From: an uncultured Clostridia bacterium
GTDB lineage: Bacteria; Bacillota; Clostridia; Oscillospirales; Acutalibacteraceae
Assembly: GCA_946183365.1 (NCBI GenBank)
Contig: CAMHAH010000023.1
Location: forward strand, 1-48,097
Direction: 5' to 3'
Length of the DNA stretch: 48,097 bases
In this document: piece by piece, positions 34,892 to 42,211 of the stretch
How the letters are laid out: each line of letters opens with the position of its first letter
How positions within the stretch are numbered: position 1 is the stretch's first letter
Program-made: the position numbers and the translations under genes
Notes under the pieces: generated by a model
Told to the model about the DNA's origin: nothing
Seen by the model: the letters and a program-made list of their open reading frames with translations, nothing else
The model's database searches: none

Positions 34892-35584
34892 TTACTTTCT
34901 GCTGTTATAATCGTTTTCGATATCCTTGCTCCAGCTCTCGGCGAGAGGAGCGCGTCTGCGGACGCTTGAGACCGCGTTGCATACTGTACCGTACAGCACC
35001 TCGGTGCCCCTGCTGTCGGCGTGATAGTTCACGGCTCGGTCAGCGCCTATACCGAAGCTCTTTGCCGTGCCTACGGCGTCGATATTCGCGCCTATGAAGA
35101 TGAACTCCCAGCCGTCCTTCTTCTTATCCTCTATCATTTTGCGAACCTTATCAGCCGAATACTCCTTGCTGGCGTTCTCGAGACCGTCGGTGGTAATAAC
35201 GAACATAGTGCTCTGAGGGACGTCCTCGGGACGCTGGTAGCGGTGGATATCCTCTATGCGCTTGACCGTAACGCCGATAGCGTCGATAAGGGCGGTACAT
35301 CCGCGAACGCAATAGTCCTTATCGGTGAGGGGCTCGATATCAGAGAGCCTCTGTCTGTCGTGCAGGGTGAGTATCTCGTGGTCAAAGAGCACGGTGGTGA
35401 CATAGCACTCGCCCGTCTCCTTCTTCTGCTTCTCGATCATGGAATTGAAGCCGCCGATGGTGTCCTTTTCAAGCCCCGCCATAGAGCCCGAGCGGTCGAG
35501 GATGAATACAAGCTCGGTGATGTTGTTTTTGTTCCCGGTGTTCTTTAGCCTAACGTTCTTCTTGCTTAACTTTTTGATTATCAT
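34892..35584 (-). CDS. VWA-domain protein (230 aa)
   Basis: A single von Willebrand factor A domain with an intact MIDAS: D30-x-S32-x-S34 (DRSGSM), T97 (RGCTALIDAI) and D133 (TTDGLENAS). No signal peptide or transmembrane segment, so it is cytosolic. Similar stand-alone VWA proteins in Firmicutes and phages act in protein complexes or tellurium/stress-related systems; no partner (MoxR ATPase, TerD) is beside it here, so no role is assigned. ATG 35584 follows CAGGAGGTACATT. Confidence 0.9.
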   Translation of the reverse strand: MIIKKLSKKNVRLKNTGNKNNITELVFILDRSGSMAGLEKDTIGGFNSMIEKQKKETGECYVTTVLFDHEILTLHDRQRLSDIEPLTDKDYCVRGCTALIDAIGVTVKRIEDIHRYQRPEDVPQSTMFVITTDGLENASKEYSADKVRKMIEDKKKDGWEFIFIGANIDAVGTAKSFGIGADRAVNYHADSRGTEVLYGTVCNAVSSVRRRAPLAESWSKDIENDYNSRK

Positions 35585-35605
35585 AATGTACCTCCTGAAT
35601 TAATA

Positions 35606-35642
35606 AATGCGGTTGTGGGTCTCTTTACCTTACAACCGCATT
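35606..35642 (-). terminator. Hairpin ending the ECF transporter operon, or in the VWA leader
   Basis: A perfect 11-bp stem AATGCGGTTGT (35606-35616) / ACAACCGCATT (35632-35642) with a 15-nt loop. T-tail on the minus strand is only moderate. It lies about 45 bp after the S-component stop; a TATAAT (35645-35640, minus) abuts it, so it could also lie in the VWA 5' leader. Confidence 0.45.
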
Positions 35643-35686
35643 ATAGCTTATGAGGAAGTGCATTTGGTCGCCTGAGAAGCGACAAA

Positions 35687-36370
35687 TCATACTCCGTATT
35701 TTATTTTTATACGCTTCAGCTTATTGCCGACGGGCTTTGATAAAAGGAGCAGAAAAGCGATGTTTGAGACGGCATACAGGACAGTGAACGGCAGAGCCGA
35801 CAGCAGAGCCGCCGAGTACAGCCCCCAGTCGAAACCGCCGCTGTACCACAGCACCGTCCAGATATCCATGATGAACGAATAAGCTACGCCCGATACCGCT
35901 CCGTAGATCAGCAATAAGGCTTTGTTCTTCAACAATATCTCAGAGAGATATCCCGCTATTAGTCCGATAAGACCGAAGCCGAGCATCTGGAACGGCGTCC
36001 ACGGGCCCTGACCGAAGTAGATATTCGATATCAGCACGCTGAAAGCTCCCGTCATGAAGCCCGCCTCAGCGCCGAGGTATACAGCCGTCATAACGCAGAT
36101 GGCGGTTATCGGCTTGAATACGGGTATGAAACGCCCGAACACCGCTAACGCAGTCATTATCGCGGTGATGACCATTCGGCGTGAGCCTATGTTCCTGCGC
36201 TCGACGCCCGCCATGAACAGAACTATGGATAAGACCGCTATACCGAGCGAGATTATCAGATATCTCTGACCCTCGAACACTACCGCCCCGAGTATCACCA
36301 GCGACGGTATCAGCGCGAACGGTATGACAAGTTTTAATACGCCTCTTATCCTCGGTGAGAAAACGGTCAT
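35687..36370 (-). CDS. ECF transporter S-component, probably cobalamin-specific (227 aa)
   Basis: A small, very hydrophobic protein with about six membrane helices (for example KLVIPFALIPSLVILGAVVF and MVITAIMTALAVFGRFIPVF), the size and layout of ECF S-components, which bind the vitamin and topple in the membrane. ATG 36370 overlaps the end of the ATPase gene by 4 bp (translational coupling). Specificity comes from context: it is the last gene of an operon behind a cobalamin riboswitch, with intrinsic-factor-like binding proteins. The known B12-specific S-component group CbrT would be the natural match. S-components diverge strongly, so that name is inferred, not read from sequence. Confidence 0.85.
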   Translation of the reverse strand: MTVFSPRIRGVLKLVIPFALIPSLVILGAVVFEGQRYLIISLGIAVLSIVLFMAGVERRNIGSRRMVITAIMTALAVFGRFIPVFKPITAICVMTAVYLGAEAGFMTGAFSVLISNIYFGQGPWTPFQMLGFGLIGLIAGYLSEILLKNKALLLIYGAVSGVAYSFIMDIWTVLWYSGGFDWGLYSAALLSALPFTVLYAVSNIAFLLLLSKPVGNKLKRIKIKYGV

Positions 36371-37992
36371 GTCGCACCTCCGCCGGGCTTTATCAGCCTT
36401 ACGGCTTTTTCATCGGTATAAGCTCCGCTGAGTTTGAAGCGTGTTATGCGTGAAGCCGCTGTGGTATAGAAGCGGTTGTCGCTCATGAAATCCGCCGTAG
36501 TATCACAGGCGGCTATACGCCCCTGAGAGAACAGCGCGCAGCGGTCGGCGCAAAGAGCGGCGAACTCAACGTCGTGGCTTATGATGAGAACGGTAACTCC
36601 CTGAGACTTCAAAGAGAGTATCACATCAGTCAAAAGGCGCTTTGAATTAACGTCAAGACCCTTTGACGGCTCGTCCAAGATCAACAGCCTCGGCTTTGTC
36701 GACAATGCCTTGCATAAGGCGACGAGCTGTCTCTCACCGCCCGAGATATCATACGGATGGCGGTCAAAGAGCGGGGTAAGATCATAAGGCAAGAGCCCGA
36801 GAGCCTCTTCACAGCCTTTAAGCTCCTCACCCACCGTCTCGTGAATAAACACGCTCTCAACGTCCTGCGGCAGCAGGCTCAGACACTCCTTATACAGAGC
36901 GCCGTTCCTAAACTCTTTAAGCTTTTTGCCGAACACCTGAACTTTACCGCTGTAGGGCTTGAGCAGTCCCGCACCAACACAGGCGGCAGTGCTCTTGCCG
37001 GCGCCGTTAGAGCCAAGAAGGGCGAAAACCTCTCCCCTATAAACGGTAAGGCTGAGGTCGCTGAGGATATCAAAGCCCTGTTTATCGTATCTGAAATAAA
37101 CGTTCTTGAGCTCGAGAGCGGGTTCGGATTTATTCGGTGTTATTTCTTCATGAATTGCCTTTTCGGTCAAATCGAGTTCGGATATATACCTCTGACCCTC
37201 GCGTATAGTAAGCGGCGGCTCTCCGCTGCCGCCCGCCGCTATGAATATCCGTGCCGCTGTGGGCAGATACGCGGTATAAGGGCTGTCGGGCTCAAGCCCG
37301 CGGGCAAGCTCTCTCGGTGAGCCGACAAAGGCGGTATGCCCCTTCTCGAGTATCACGACGCTGTCACAGCGGGGAAGTATCTCCTCTGCCCTGTGCTCGC
37401 TGATGAGCACGGTAAGACCCGTCTCTCTGTTGAGCCTGCAGACTGCCTCGATGAACCTTGAGGCGGCTATCGGGTCGAGCTGAGCGGTAGGCTCGTCGAG
37501 TATCAGAAGCTCAGGGTCGGCGGTCATGACAGAAGCGAGATTGATTATCTGCTTTTGACCGCCCGAGAGGGTCGAGGTGCTCCTTTGATACAGGCTGTCT
37601 ATATCAAAGAAAGCGCAGATCTCGGCTATCCTGCGGGCTATCCTGTCGCGCGGAGCGCCTAAGCTCTCGAGGGTGAACGCGAGCTCATGCCACACCTTAT
37701 CGGTGACGAACTGTTCGTCGGGGTTCTGGGCAACATAGCCTATGCGCTCGGCTGACTGTCTGCCCGAGAGAGTTGTTATATCAGCGCCGTCAAAGAGTAT
37801 CTCACCTAAGACTGTGCCGTTTTGTCTGAGCTCGGGCTTCAACAGTCGCAGCAGAGTGCTCTTGCCTGAGCCCGTAGCTCCCATAAGGGCGGTAAACGAA
37901 CCGCGCTCGATTGAGAAGCTGACGTCATCTATAGCCTTCTTTTCGCTCTCGGGATATGTAAAGCTCAAGCCTTTGATATCAATAAACGCCAT
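36367..37992 (-). CDS. ecfA: Fused EcfA-EcfA energy-coupling ATPase (541 aa)
   Basis: Two complete ABC ATPase domains in one chain. First: Walker A GATGSGKST (38-46), Q-loop in AQNPDEQ, signature LSGGQ (142-146), Walker B LLILDEPT (162-169). Second: Walker A GSNGAGKST (327-335), signature ISGGE (416-420), Walker B LLILDEPS (436-443). Canonical ECF transporters use two separate ATPases; here they are fused. The start is ATG 37992 (MAFIDIKGLSF) with AAAGGAGGCGGTAAA upstream, overlapping ecfT by 28 bp; the longer open frame has no ribosome site. It powers vitamin uptake through EcfT. Confidence 0.95.
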   Translation of the reverse strand: MAFIDIKGLSFTYPESEKKAIDDVSFSIERGSFTALMGATGSGKSTLLRLLKPELRQNGTVLGEILFDGADITTLSGRQSAERIGYVAQNPDEQFVTDKVWHELAFTLESLGAPRDRIARRIAEICAFFDIDSLYQRSTSTLSGGQKQIINLASVMTADPELLILDEPTAQLDPIAASRFIEAVCRLNRETGLTVLISEHRAEEILPRCDSVVILEKGHTAFVGSPRELARGLEPDSPYTAYLPTAARIFIAAGGSGEPPLTIREGQRYISELDLTEKAIHEEITPNKSEPALELKNVYFRYDKQGFDILSDLSLTVYRGEVFALLGSNGAGKSTAACVGAGLLKPYSGKVQVFGKKLKEFRNGALYKECLSLLPQDVESVFIHETVGEELKGCEEALGLLPYDLTPLFDRHPYDISGGERQLVALCKALSTKPRLLILDEPSKGLDVNSKRLLTDVILSLKSQGVTVLIISHDVEFAALCADRCALFSQGRIAACDTTADFMSDNRFYTTAASRITRFKLSGAYTDEKAVRLIKPGGGAT

Positions 37993-38834
37993 TTTACCGC
38001 CTCCTTTATGTTGATTATTATCGGGAGCAGACACAGCAAAGCGAACGCCGCGGCTCCCGCTATGCCCCACGGGGTGAAAAGCTCAAAGCGCATATCGGGA
38101 TAAAAGACGGTCTGAGTATTTCTGAGACCGATTATCGCGATCGCTGTAAGAGCTAAAGATAATGCTATAAAAGAAATATCCGCCATATGTATGCGATACG
38201 GCGCGTATGAGGTACGTCTGCCGCTCATATATCCGCGAGCCTCCATGCTCTCGGCGGTGACTATGCCGTTCTCGAGCGTCCATGTTATCAGGATAGACAG
38301 CACCCTCGCCCTGCCTCTTAGAGCGTCTATGAGATTGCCGTCGTCATACAGTCCGAGCGCCCGCTGGGTATTCTGTATCTTTCTAAAGCGTTCCTTGAAC
38401 AGTCCTATATACCTGAGCGACATAGAGATGATCAGCGCGATCTTCGGTGAGAACCGACCGAAGATATACATGATCTTGTCGCTCGACAGAGCCGCCGACA
38501 TCGAGCGAAGCCAGTACAGCGCCGCGGCTATCATACCCGCCGCAACAATGCCGTAAACGAGCGCCTCGAGCGTGAACGGATTATCGTTGAGATAGAACAG
38601 GACCGTAACGCCGTTATGAACGAACAAGGGGTTGATCACAGCGGCTATGAGGAACAACACAGCGGTAAATATATGACCCTTGACCTTTACAGAGCGGTCA
38701 TATACACAGGTGAGTATCGAGGTAACAAGAGAGATACACAGCATGAGCGGCTGCATAGAAAACATAGTGATACCCAGCACGCACATGTAATATACCGCTG
38801 TCGCGATGGGGTTCAGATCGCTGAACCGCTTCAT
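37965..38834 (-). CDS. ecfT: ECF transporter transmembrane protein EcfT (289 aa)
   Basis: Membrane coupling protein that links the ATPases to the S-component. Several hydrophobic helices at the N-terminus and a cytosolic coupling-helix region with the diagnostic ARG-type motif SMEARGY (196-202), followed by a basic stretch and further C-terminal helices. ATG 38834 follows GAAAGGAGAGTAAGT and sits 13 bp after the preceding gene. It overlaps the ATPase gene. Because A, T and S components are all encoded together, this is a dedicated (group I) ECF transporter. Confidence 0.93.
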   Translation of the reverse strand: MKRFSDLNPIATAVYYMCVLGITMFSMQPLMLCISLVTSILTCVYDRSVKVKGHIFTAVLFLIAAVINPLFVHNGVTVLFYLNDNPFTLEALVYGIVAAGMIAAALYWLRSMSAALSSDKIMYIFGRFSPKIALIISMSLRYIGLFKERFRKIQNTQRALGLYDDGNLIDALRGRARVLSILITWTLENGIVTAESMEARGYMSGRRTSYAPYRIHMADISFIALSLALTAIAIIGLRNTQTVFYPDMRFELFTPWGIAGAAAFALLCLLPIIINIKEAVKWRLLISKA

Positions 38835-38847
38835 ACTTACTCTCCTT

Positions 38848-40686
38848 TCACTCTAAATCTTTACCGATATTCGTAGTGTACAGCCACTCTATCTTATCAC
38901 CATCTGAGAGAGTGAAGCTCTGACAGCCGACCTCGGGGAACTCGCCGTTAACGCGGTACATCCAGCCCGAAAGGTCGCCGTAATCGAATTCGTACAAATA
39001 ATTGATACCCGCTATATAAGCCGAGCCTTGAGCGCCGCGGTTGTCTATGGGCACTCCGTACTTTTTTGACGCTGTGAGCAGGATATCATAGGCGGTGTCG
39101 CCCTGAGCGGCGGAGAACTCTGTCTCGCCGAGGATGACGCCGTCGTCGGGGATGTGGTCGTTGACCTTTTCAAGCCCCGTAACGGTATCGCACCGTATGC
39201 TCATCGAGACGGTAAAGCCGTCTTTCTCTTCAGTCTTTGAATAGCTGTCGGCGCTCTCAAAATTCGTTAAAAGAATAAAGATAATTCCCGCCGCCGCCAG
39301 TACCGCTACGGCGATATAGTTCTTTTTATTGCGCTTCTTCAAAAGGAAAAGCACGAGACAGGCTATACCCGCCGCGGCGATGATACCTGATATCGCGTAT
39401 ACCTTATAGCCTCCCCTGCCGCCGCTCTCATCGGCTGTGGCATTGAGAGTATCGGCAGTAGCAGATGGCTGGAAGCCGCCGTAAGCAAGGCTCTCGCCTA
39501 CTGTCTCTGAGGGCTTCTCGGAATTTGCGGAGGTCTCAGTGGGCTTCTCGGTCGCTTTGTCTGTTGAAGCGGAGCTATCATCCCCGGCTGAGCCGTTATC
39601 CTGTCTTTGGATACCGCCGCCGCTGTTATTATTGCCGCTTTGATTGCCGCTTGTACTATTGCCGCCGACATATCCGCCCGAGGCGCCGGAGTTATCCGTA
39701 TTATGATCGTTCTTAGCAGGCGGAGGTGTATGGTTCGCGTTATCGAGGACATACAAAGGGCCTTGACCCCTGCAAAGTCTGAGATATGATACAAAGGAAT
39801 AAAACGCCTGAACGGTAGCGGACTCGTTATATCCGCCGCCAATATGAGAAAAAGAACCGTCTGAATTCCTGTATTCCGACATAGCGGTCATCACCGAATT
39901 GCCGTTCTTGATAAACCTGCCGTCGTACTGAGCGTCTATACCGAGCGCCGACAGAGCCGTAAGCACCTGAGCGGAGCTCTCGCAGTTCTCAGCTCCCATG
40001 CTCTTGAAGCCGCCGCTGCCAAGCTGAGCCCCGCTTAGCATTGATAGAGCGCTGTCAACAGCCGAGGTCACCGCGTAGCGCCGACCGTAATACGGAGCGA
40101 GAGCCTGCAAAGTCATCGCGGTAACGTCAACATCTCCGCGAGAGCCCATGACAGCCCATCCGCCGTCTGAGAGCTGATAAGACAGTATCTCGTTTATAAG
40201 TCCGTCAACGCTGTACTTTGAGCTGTCGTAACCGTTATTGAGTATATGCAGACCGAACACAAGGCTCATGAGCCCCAGGCCGCCGATAGCCTCGTCGGCG
40301 GTATCGGTGATATAGCTGTCGTTGCTGCCCGAGGCGATGAGAGCGAGAGCGTATTTCTCACGCGTAGAAGCCGAATAGACGTTATGGGTATCGATATAAC
40401 CGAGCAGGGCGTTTTTATATCTGTCAAAGCGATATCCGCCGTACTGAGAAAGGGCGATCACATAAAACTCAGACATACTGCCCGCGTTATCGGTAAGGTA
40501 GCCGTCGATAAAGCCCTGAGCGGATGAAGAGCCGCTCTGTCTCTCTTTAAATGCGAGTATACCGTCGCACAGGCTCTCGACCTGAGCGGCGGTATAGGTA
40601 ACGCCCGCGCTGTCCGCGAATGCCGTCGCCGAAAACGTCAGTATCAGCGACAGGCACAGCAAAACAGCAAGCAGTTTATTCTTCAT
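38848..40686 (-). CDS. Intrinsic-factor/transcobalamin-like B12-binding membrane protein: alpha/alpha barrel + DUF4430 (612 aa)
   Basis: Signal peptide 1-24. Residues about 28-315 form an alpha/alpha-toroid (terpenoid-cyclase/transcobalamin-like) with repeated loop motifs QLSDGGW, LGSGGFKSMG and NSDGSFSHIG. A disordered Asn/Gly/Ser/Thr linker (316-425) leads to two membrane helices (429-449, 457-474) separated by the basic, probably cytosolic loop KKRNKKN. A C-terminal DUF4430 beta-domain follows (about 486-608; GWMYRVNGEFPEVG, LSDGDKIEWLYT). Alpha-barrel then DUF4430-type beta-domain is the order of human intrinsic factor and transcobalamin, which clamp cobalamin between them. The cobalamin riboswitch and ECF genes support B12 binding. 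The start is ATG 40686, overlapping the previous gene by 11 bp. Cobalamin binding itself is inferred. Confidence 0.85.
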   Translation of the reverse strand: MKNKLLAVLLCLSLILTFSATAFADSAGVTYTAAQVESLCDGILAFKERQSGSSSAQGFIDGYLTDNAGSMSEFYVIALSQYGGYRFDRYKNALLGYIDTHNVYSASTREKYALALIASGSNDSYITDTADEAIGGLGLMSLVFGLHILNNGYDSSKYSVDGLINEILSYQLSDGGWAVMGSRGDVDVTAMTLQALAPYYGRRYAVTSAVDSALSMLSGAQLGSGGFKSMGAENCESSAQVLTALSALGIDAQYDGRFIKNGNSVMTAMSEYRNSDGSFSHIGGGYNESATVQAFYSFVSYLRLCRGQGPLYVLDNANHTPPPAKNDHNTDNSGASGGYVGGNSTSGNQSGNNNSGGGIQRQDNGSAGDDSSASTDKATEKPTETSANSEKPSETVGESLAYGGFQPSATADTLNATADESGGRGGYKVYAISGIIAAAGIACLVLFLLKKRNKKNYIAVAVLAAAGIIFILLTNFESADSYSKTEEKDGFTVSMSIRCDTVTGLEKVNDHIPDDGVILGETEFSAAQGDTAYDILLTASKKYGVPIDNRGAQGSAYIAGINYLYEFDYGDLSGWMYRVNGEFPEVGCQSFTLSDGDKIEWLYTTNIGKDLE

Positions 40687-41614
40687 TTCTCTTCTTCGCG
40701 GCAAAGGCGATGAACGCGGCTATGACAGCCAGAGCGATAACAGAGTAAACGGCTGTAGAAGGACCGGTCTTTACCGCGTTGGGATTAGAACCGGATTTGT
40801 CGGCTGAGTCGTTCGTAGCCTTAGAATTATCTGTCGCAGGCTGAGTAGCGGGCTGGGTCGCGGGCTGAGTGGATGGCTCAGTGCTGTCGGGCTTGATCTC
40901 GGACTCGGGATCTTTGCCGCCGGTGACCGTAGCTACATATACGGGAGGTACAAGGGTCTTTGTATCATAAGCGGCGCTTAAGATGTGCTTGCCGTTTGTA
41001 TCGAGCTTTACGGTAGCCTTGCCCTCGGCGTCGGTCTTAACATCGGTAGACTTGCCGTCTACGGTGATGACAGCGCCCTCTAAGGGAATAGAGATCGCGT
41101 TCCAATCCTGATCAAAATCAGCCTTGCTGAGAGTGAGAGTGACCTCACCGGCCTTGACGTCCTCGACATACCTGTCGAAATATGTGTACTTATCGCTCCA
41201 TGTCTTAAGGTCGGCAAATGAATAAGCCGCTACATAATCGCCGCTCTTTATCGGAGTGGTGAGGTTGAAAACAGAAGCGAAGTCGTTGTTGAGATAATAA
41301 ACATAGCTGCCGCCGTTCTCTACGCCCCAGAGCTTTGTGAGCGAGAGACCCCACTCGGTATTGCCTGTCGCGTAGCCTTCCTTCGATCCGCCCTCATAGA
41401 ACTTTTCGTGAGCCGTATAGAGAGCGTCTGTGATGGTGAGAGCGCCGTCGCCGTTGGTATCGGTAACGGTGAGCTTCTCAGCCGCTACGGTGATATCGCC
41501 GGCGCTGCTGATGGTCACATAAACATCCGCGGTGGTCTCCTCGGCACTCGTGAACAGCACGCTTACAGAGAGGATAACCATGACCGCCATCATTACTGCT
41601 GATAATCTTTTCAT
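40676..41614 (-). CDS. Secreted, surface-anchored ligand-domain protein, first gene of the B12 operon (312 aa)
   Basis: Signal peptide about 1-24 (ending FTSAEE). Residues 31-155 form a DUF4430-like or related beta/alpha ligand domain: DALYTAHEKFYEGG, LSLTKLWGVENGGSYVYYLNN and IKSGDYVAAYSF recall the beta-domain of cobalamin-binding proteins. DTNGDGALTITD (52-63) reads as a single EF-hand/dockerin-type calcium loop. An Ig-like domain follows (178-228; GAVITVDGKST, TDAEGKATVKLDTNGKH), then a Pro/Thr linker, NPNAVKTG (277-284, a possible degenerate sorting motif), a membrane helix and a basic tail. ATG 41614 has GGAATGAGGTATTTAGT upstream. It probably displays a corrinoid-binding domain on the cell wall as first receptor; this is inferred from context. 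Confidence 0.75.
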   Translation of the reverse strand: MKRLSAVMMAVMVILSVSVLFTSAEETTADVYVTISSAGDITVAAEKLTVTDTNGDGALTITDALYTAHEKFYEGGSKEGYATGNTEWGLSLTKLWGVENGGSYVYYLNNDFASVFNLTTPIKSGDYVAAYSFADLKTWSDKYTYFDRYVEDVKAGEVTLTLSKADFDQDWNAISIPLEGAVITVDGKSTDVKTDAEGKATVKLDTNGKHILSAAYDTKTLVPPVYVATVTGGKDPESEIKPDSTEPSTQPATQPATQPATDNSKATNDSADKSGSNPNAVKTGPSTAVYSVIALAVIAAFIAFAAKKRNEE

Positions 41615-41691
41615 ACTAAATACCTCATTCCTTGGATTTTTTGATAACTGTACATTTTATCATTTATACAGATATCCTTACGATGACAATG

Positions 41692-41716
41692 AAAAAGCTC
41701 TTTCCGAAGAAAGAGC
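41692..41716 (-). terminator. Riboswitch expression-platform terminator
   Basis: Minus strand: GCTCTTTC-TTCG-GAAAGAGC followed by TTTTT (stem bases 41709-41716 and 41697-41704; U-run 41696-41692). A textbook intrinsic terminator with a UUCG loop lies between the riboswitch and the first gene, so control is by premature termination when cobalamin is bound. Confidence 0.9.
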
Positions 41717-41797
41717 GCGATAAACCAAGCACGGCGCGAGTGCGCTATGCTGCTTCGCACTCTTCCGGCCAAAGGGGCTTTTACACAGAGATGAACT

Positions 41798-41979
41798 CTG
41801 AGGATACGGCAGGTCTCCCGGCTTATGATGAAGCGTATTATATACGCGCGGATATGAGCCTTCTCGGAATACTCCAATGGCAAATTCACATCCTCTGCTC
41901 AATCACGGTAGTGGCGGCTGCTCCGGATTTGAACCGGATTCCCTATTAATCTGACAAACAATAAGCGAGTATTACTCAG
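41798..41979 (-). promoter_or_regulatory. Cobalamin (adenosylcobalamin-type) riboswitch
   Basis: Read on the minus strand, the conserved B12 box AGCCGGGAGACCTGCC is at 41823-41808. Upstream are AGGGAATCCGGTTCAAATCC (41946-41927), GGAGCAGCCGCCACTACCGTGA, and the GCCATTGG / CCGAGAAGGC pair that corresponds to the conserved junction segments. CTGAG and TAC (41979-41969) pair with GTA and CTCAG (41807-41798) to close P1. Downstream sequence forms the GAGTGCG/CGCACTC stem and then the terminator at 41692-41716. The 5-gene operon behind it should be off when B12 is abundant. Confidence 0.93.
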
Positions 41980-42020
41980 CATACAGCTTTTAGAACCGTA
42001 TCAATATTAAGTTCACAGTT

Positions 42021-42049
42021 ATTATACAACCGAATAAGGCTGAAATCAA
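42021..42049 (-). promoter_or_regulatory. Promoter of the B12 operon
   Basis: Minus strand: -35 TTGATT (42049-42044), 17-bp spacer, -10 TATAAT (42026-42021). Start near 42014, about 35 nt before the riboswitch P1 and 400 nt before the first ATG. Confidence 0.75.
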
Positions 42050-42127
42050 CACTAAATAGGTCACGTTTATATAGAAAATAACAGATATTTTGCCGTGAAA
42101 ACTGTTGCTTTTTTCAATTCATAATTA

Positions 42128-42156
42128 TTGCCAGTACAAAGATATGATGATATAAT
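42128..42156 (+). promoter_or_regulatory. Promoter of the LRR-dockerin gene
   Basis: TTGCCA (42128-42133), 17-bp spacer, TATAAT (42151-42156); start near 42163. It is back-to-back with the B12-operon promoter. Confidence 0.65.
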
Positions 42157-42211
42157 AAATATGTTAAGCGGCGATTTTCGCTTGAAAAACTTTTCTGTTA
42201 AGGAGGTACAC

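Noticed and set aside
41632..41949. 105-codon plus-strand ORF
   Set aside because: It covers the cobalamin riboswitch and its terminator on the other strand, which explain the sequence.
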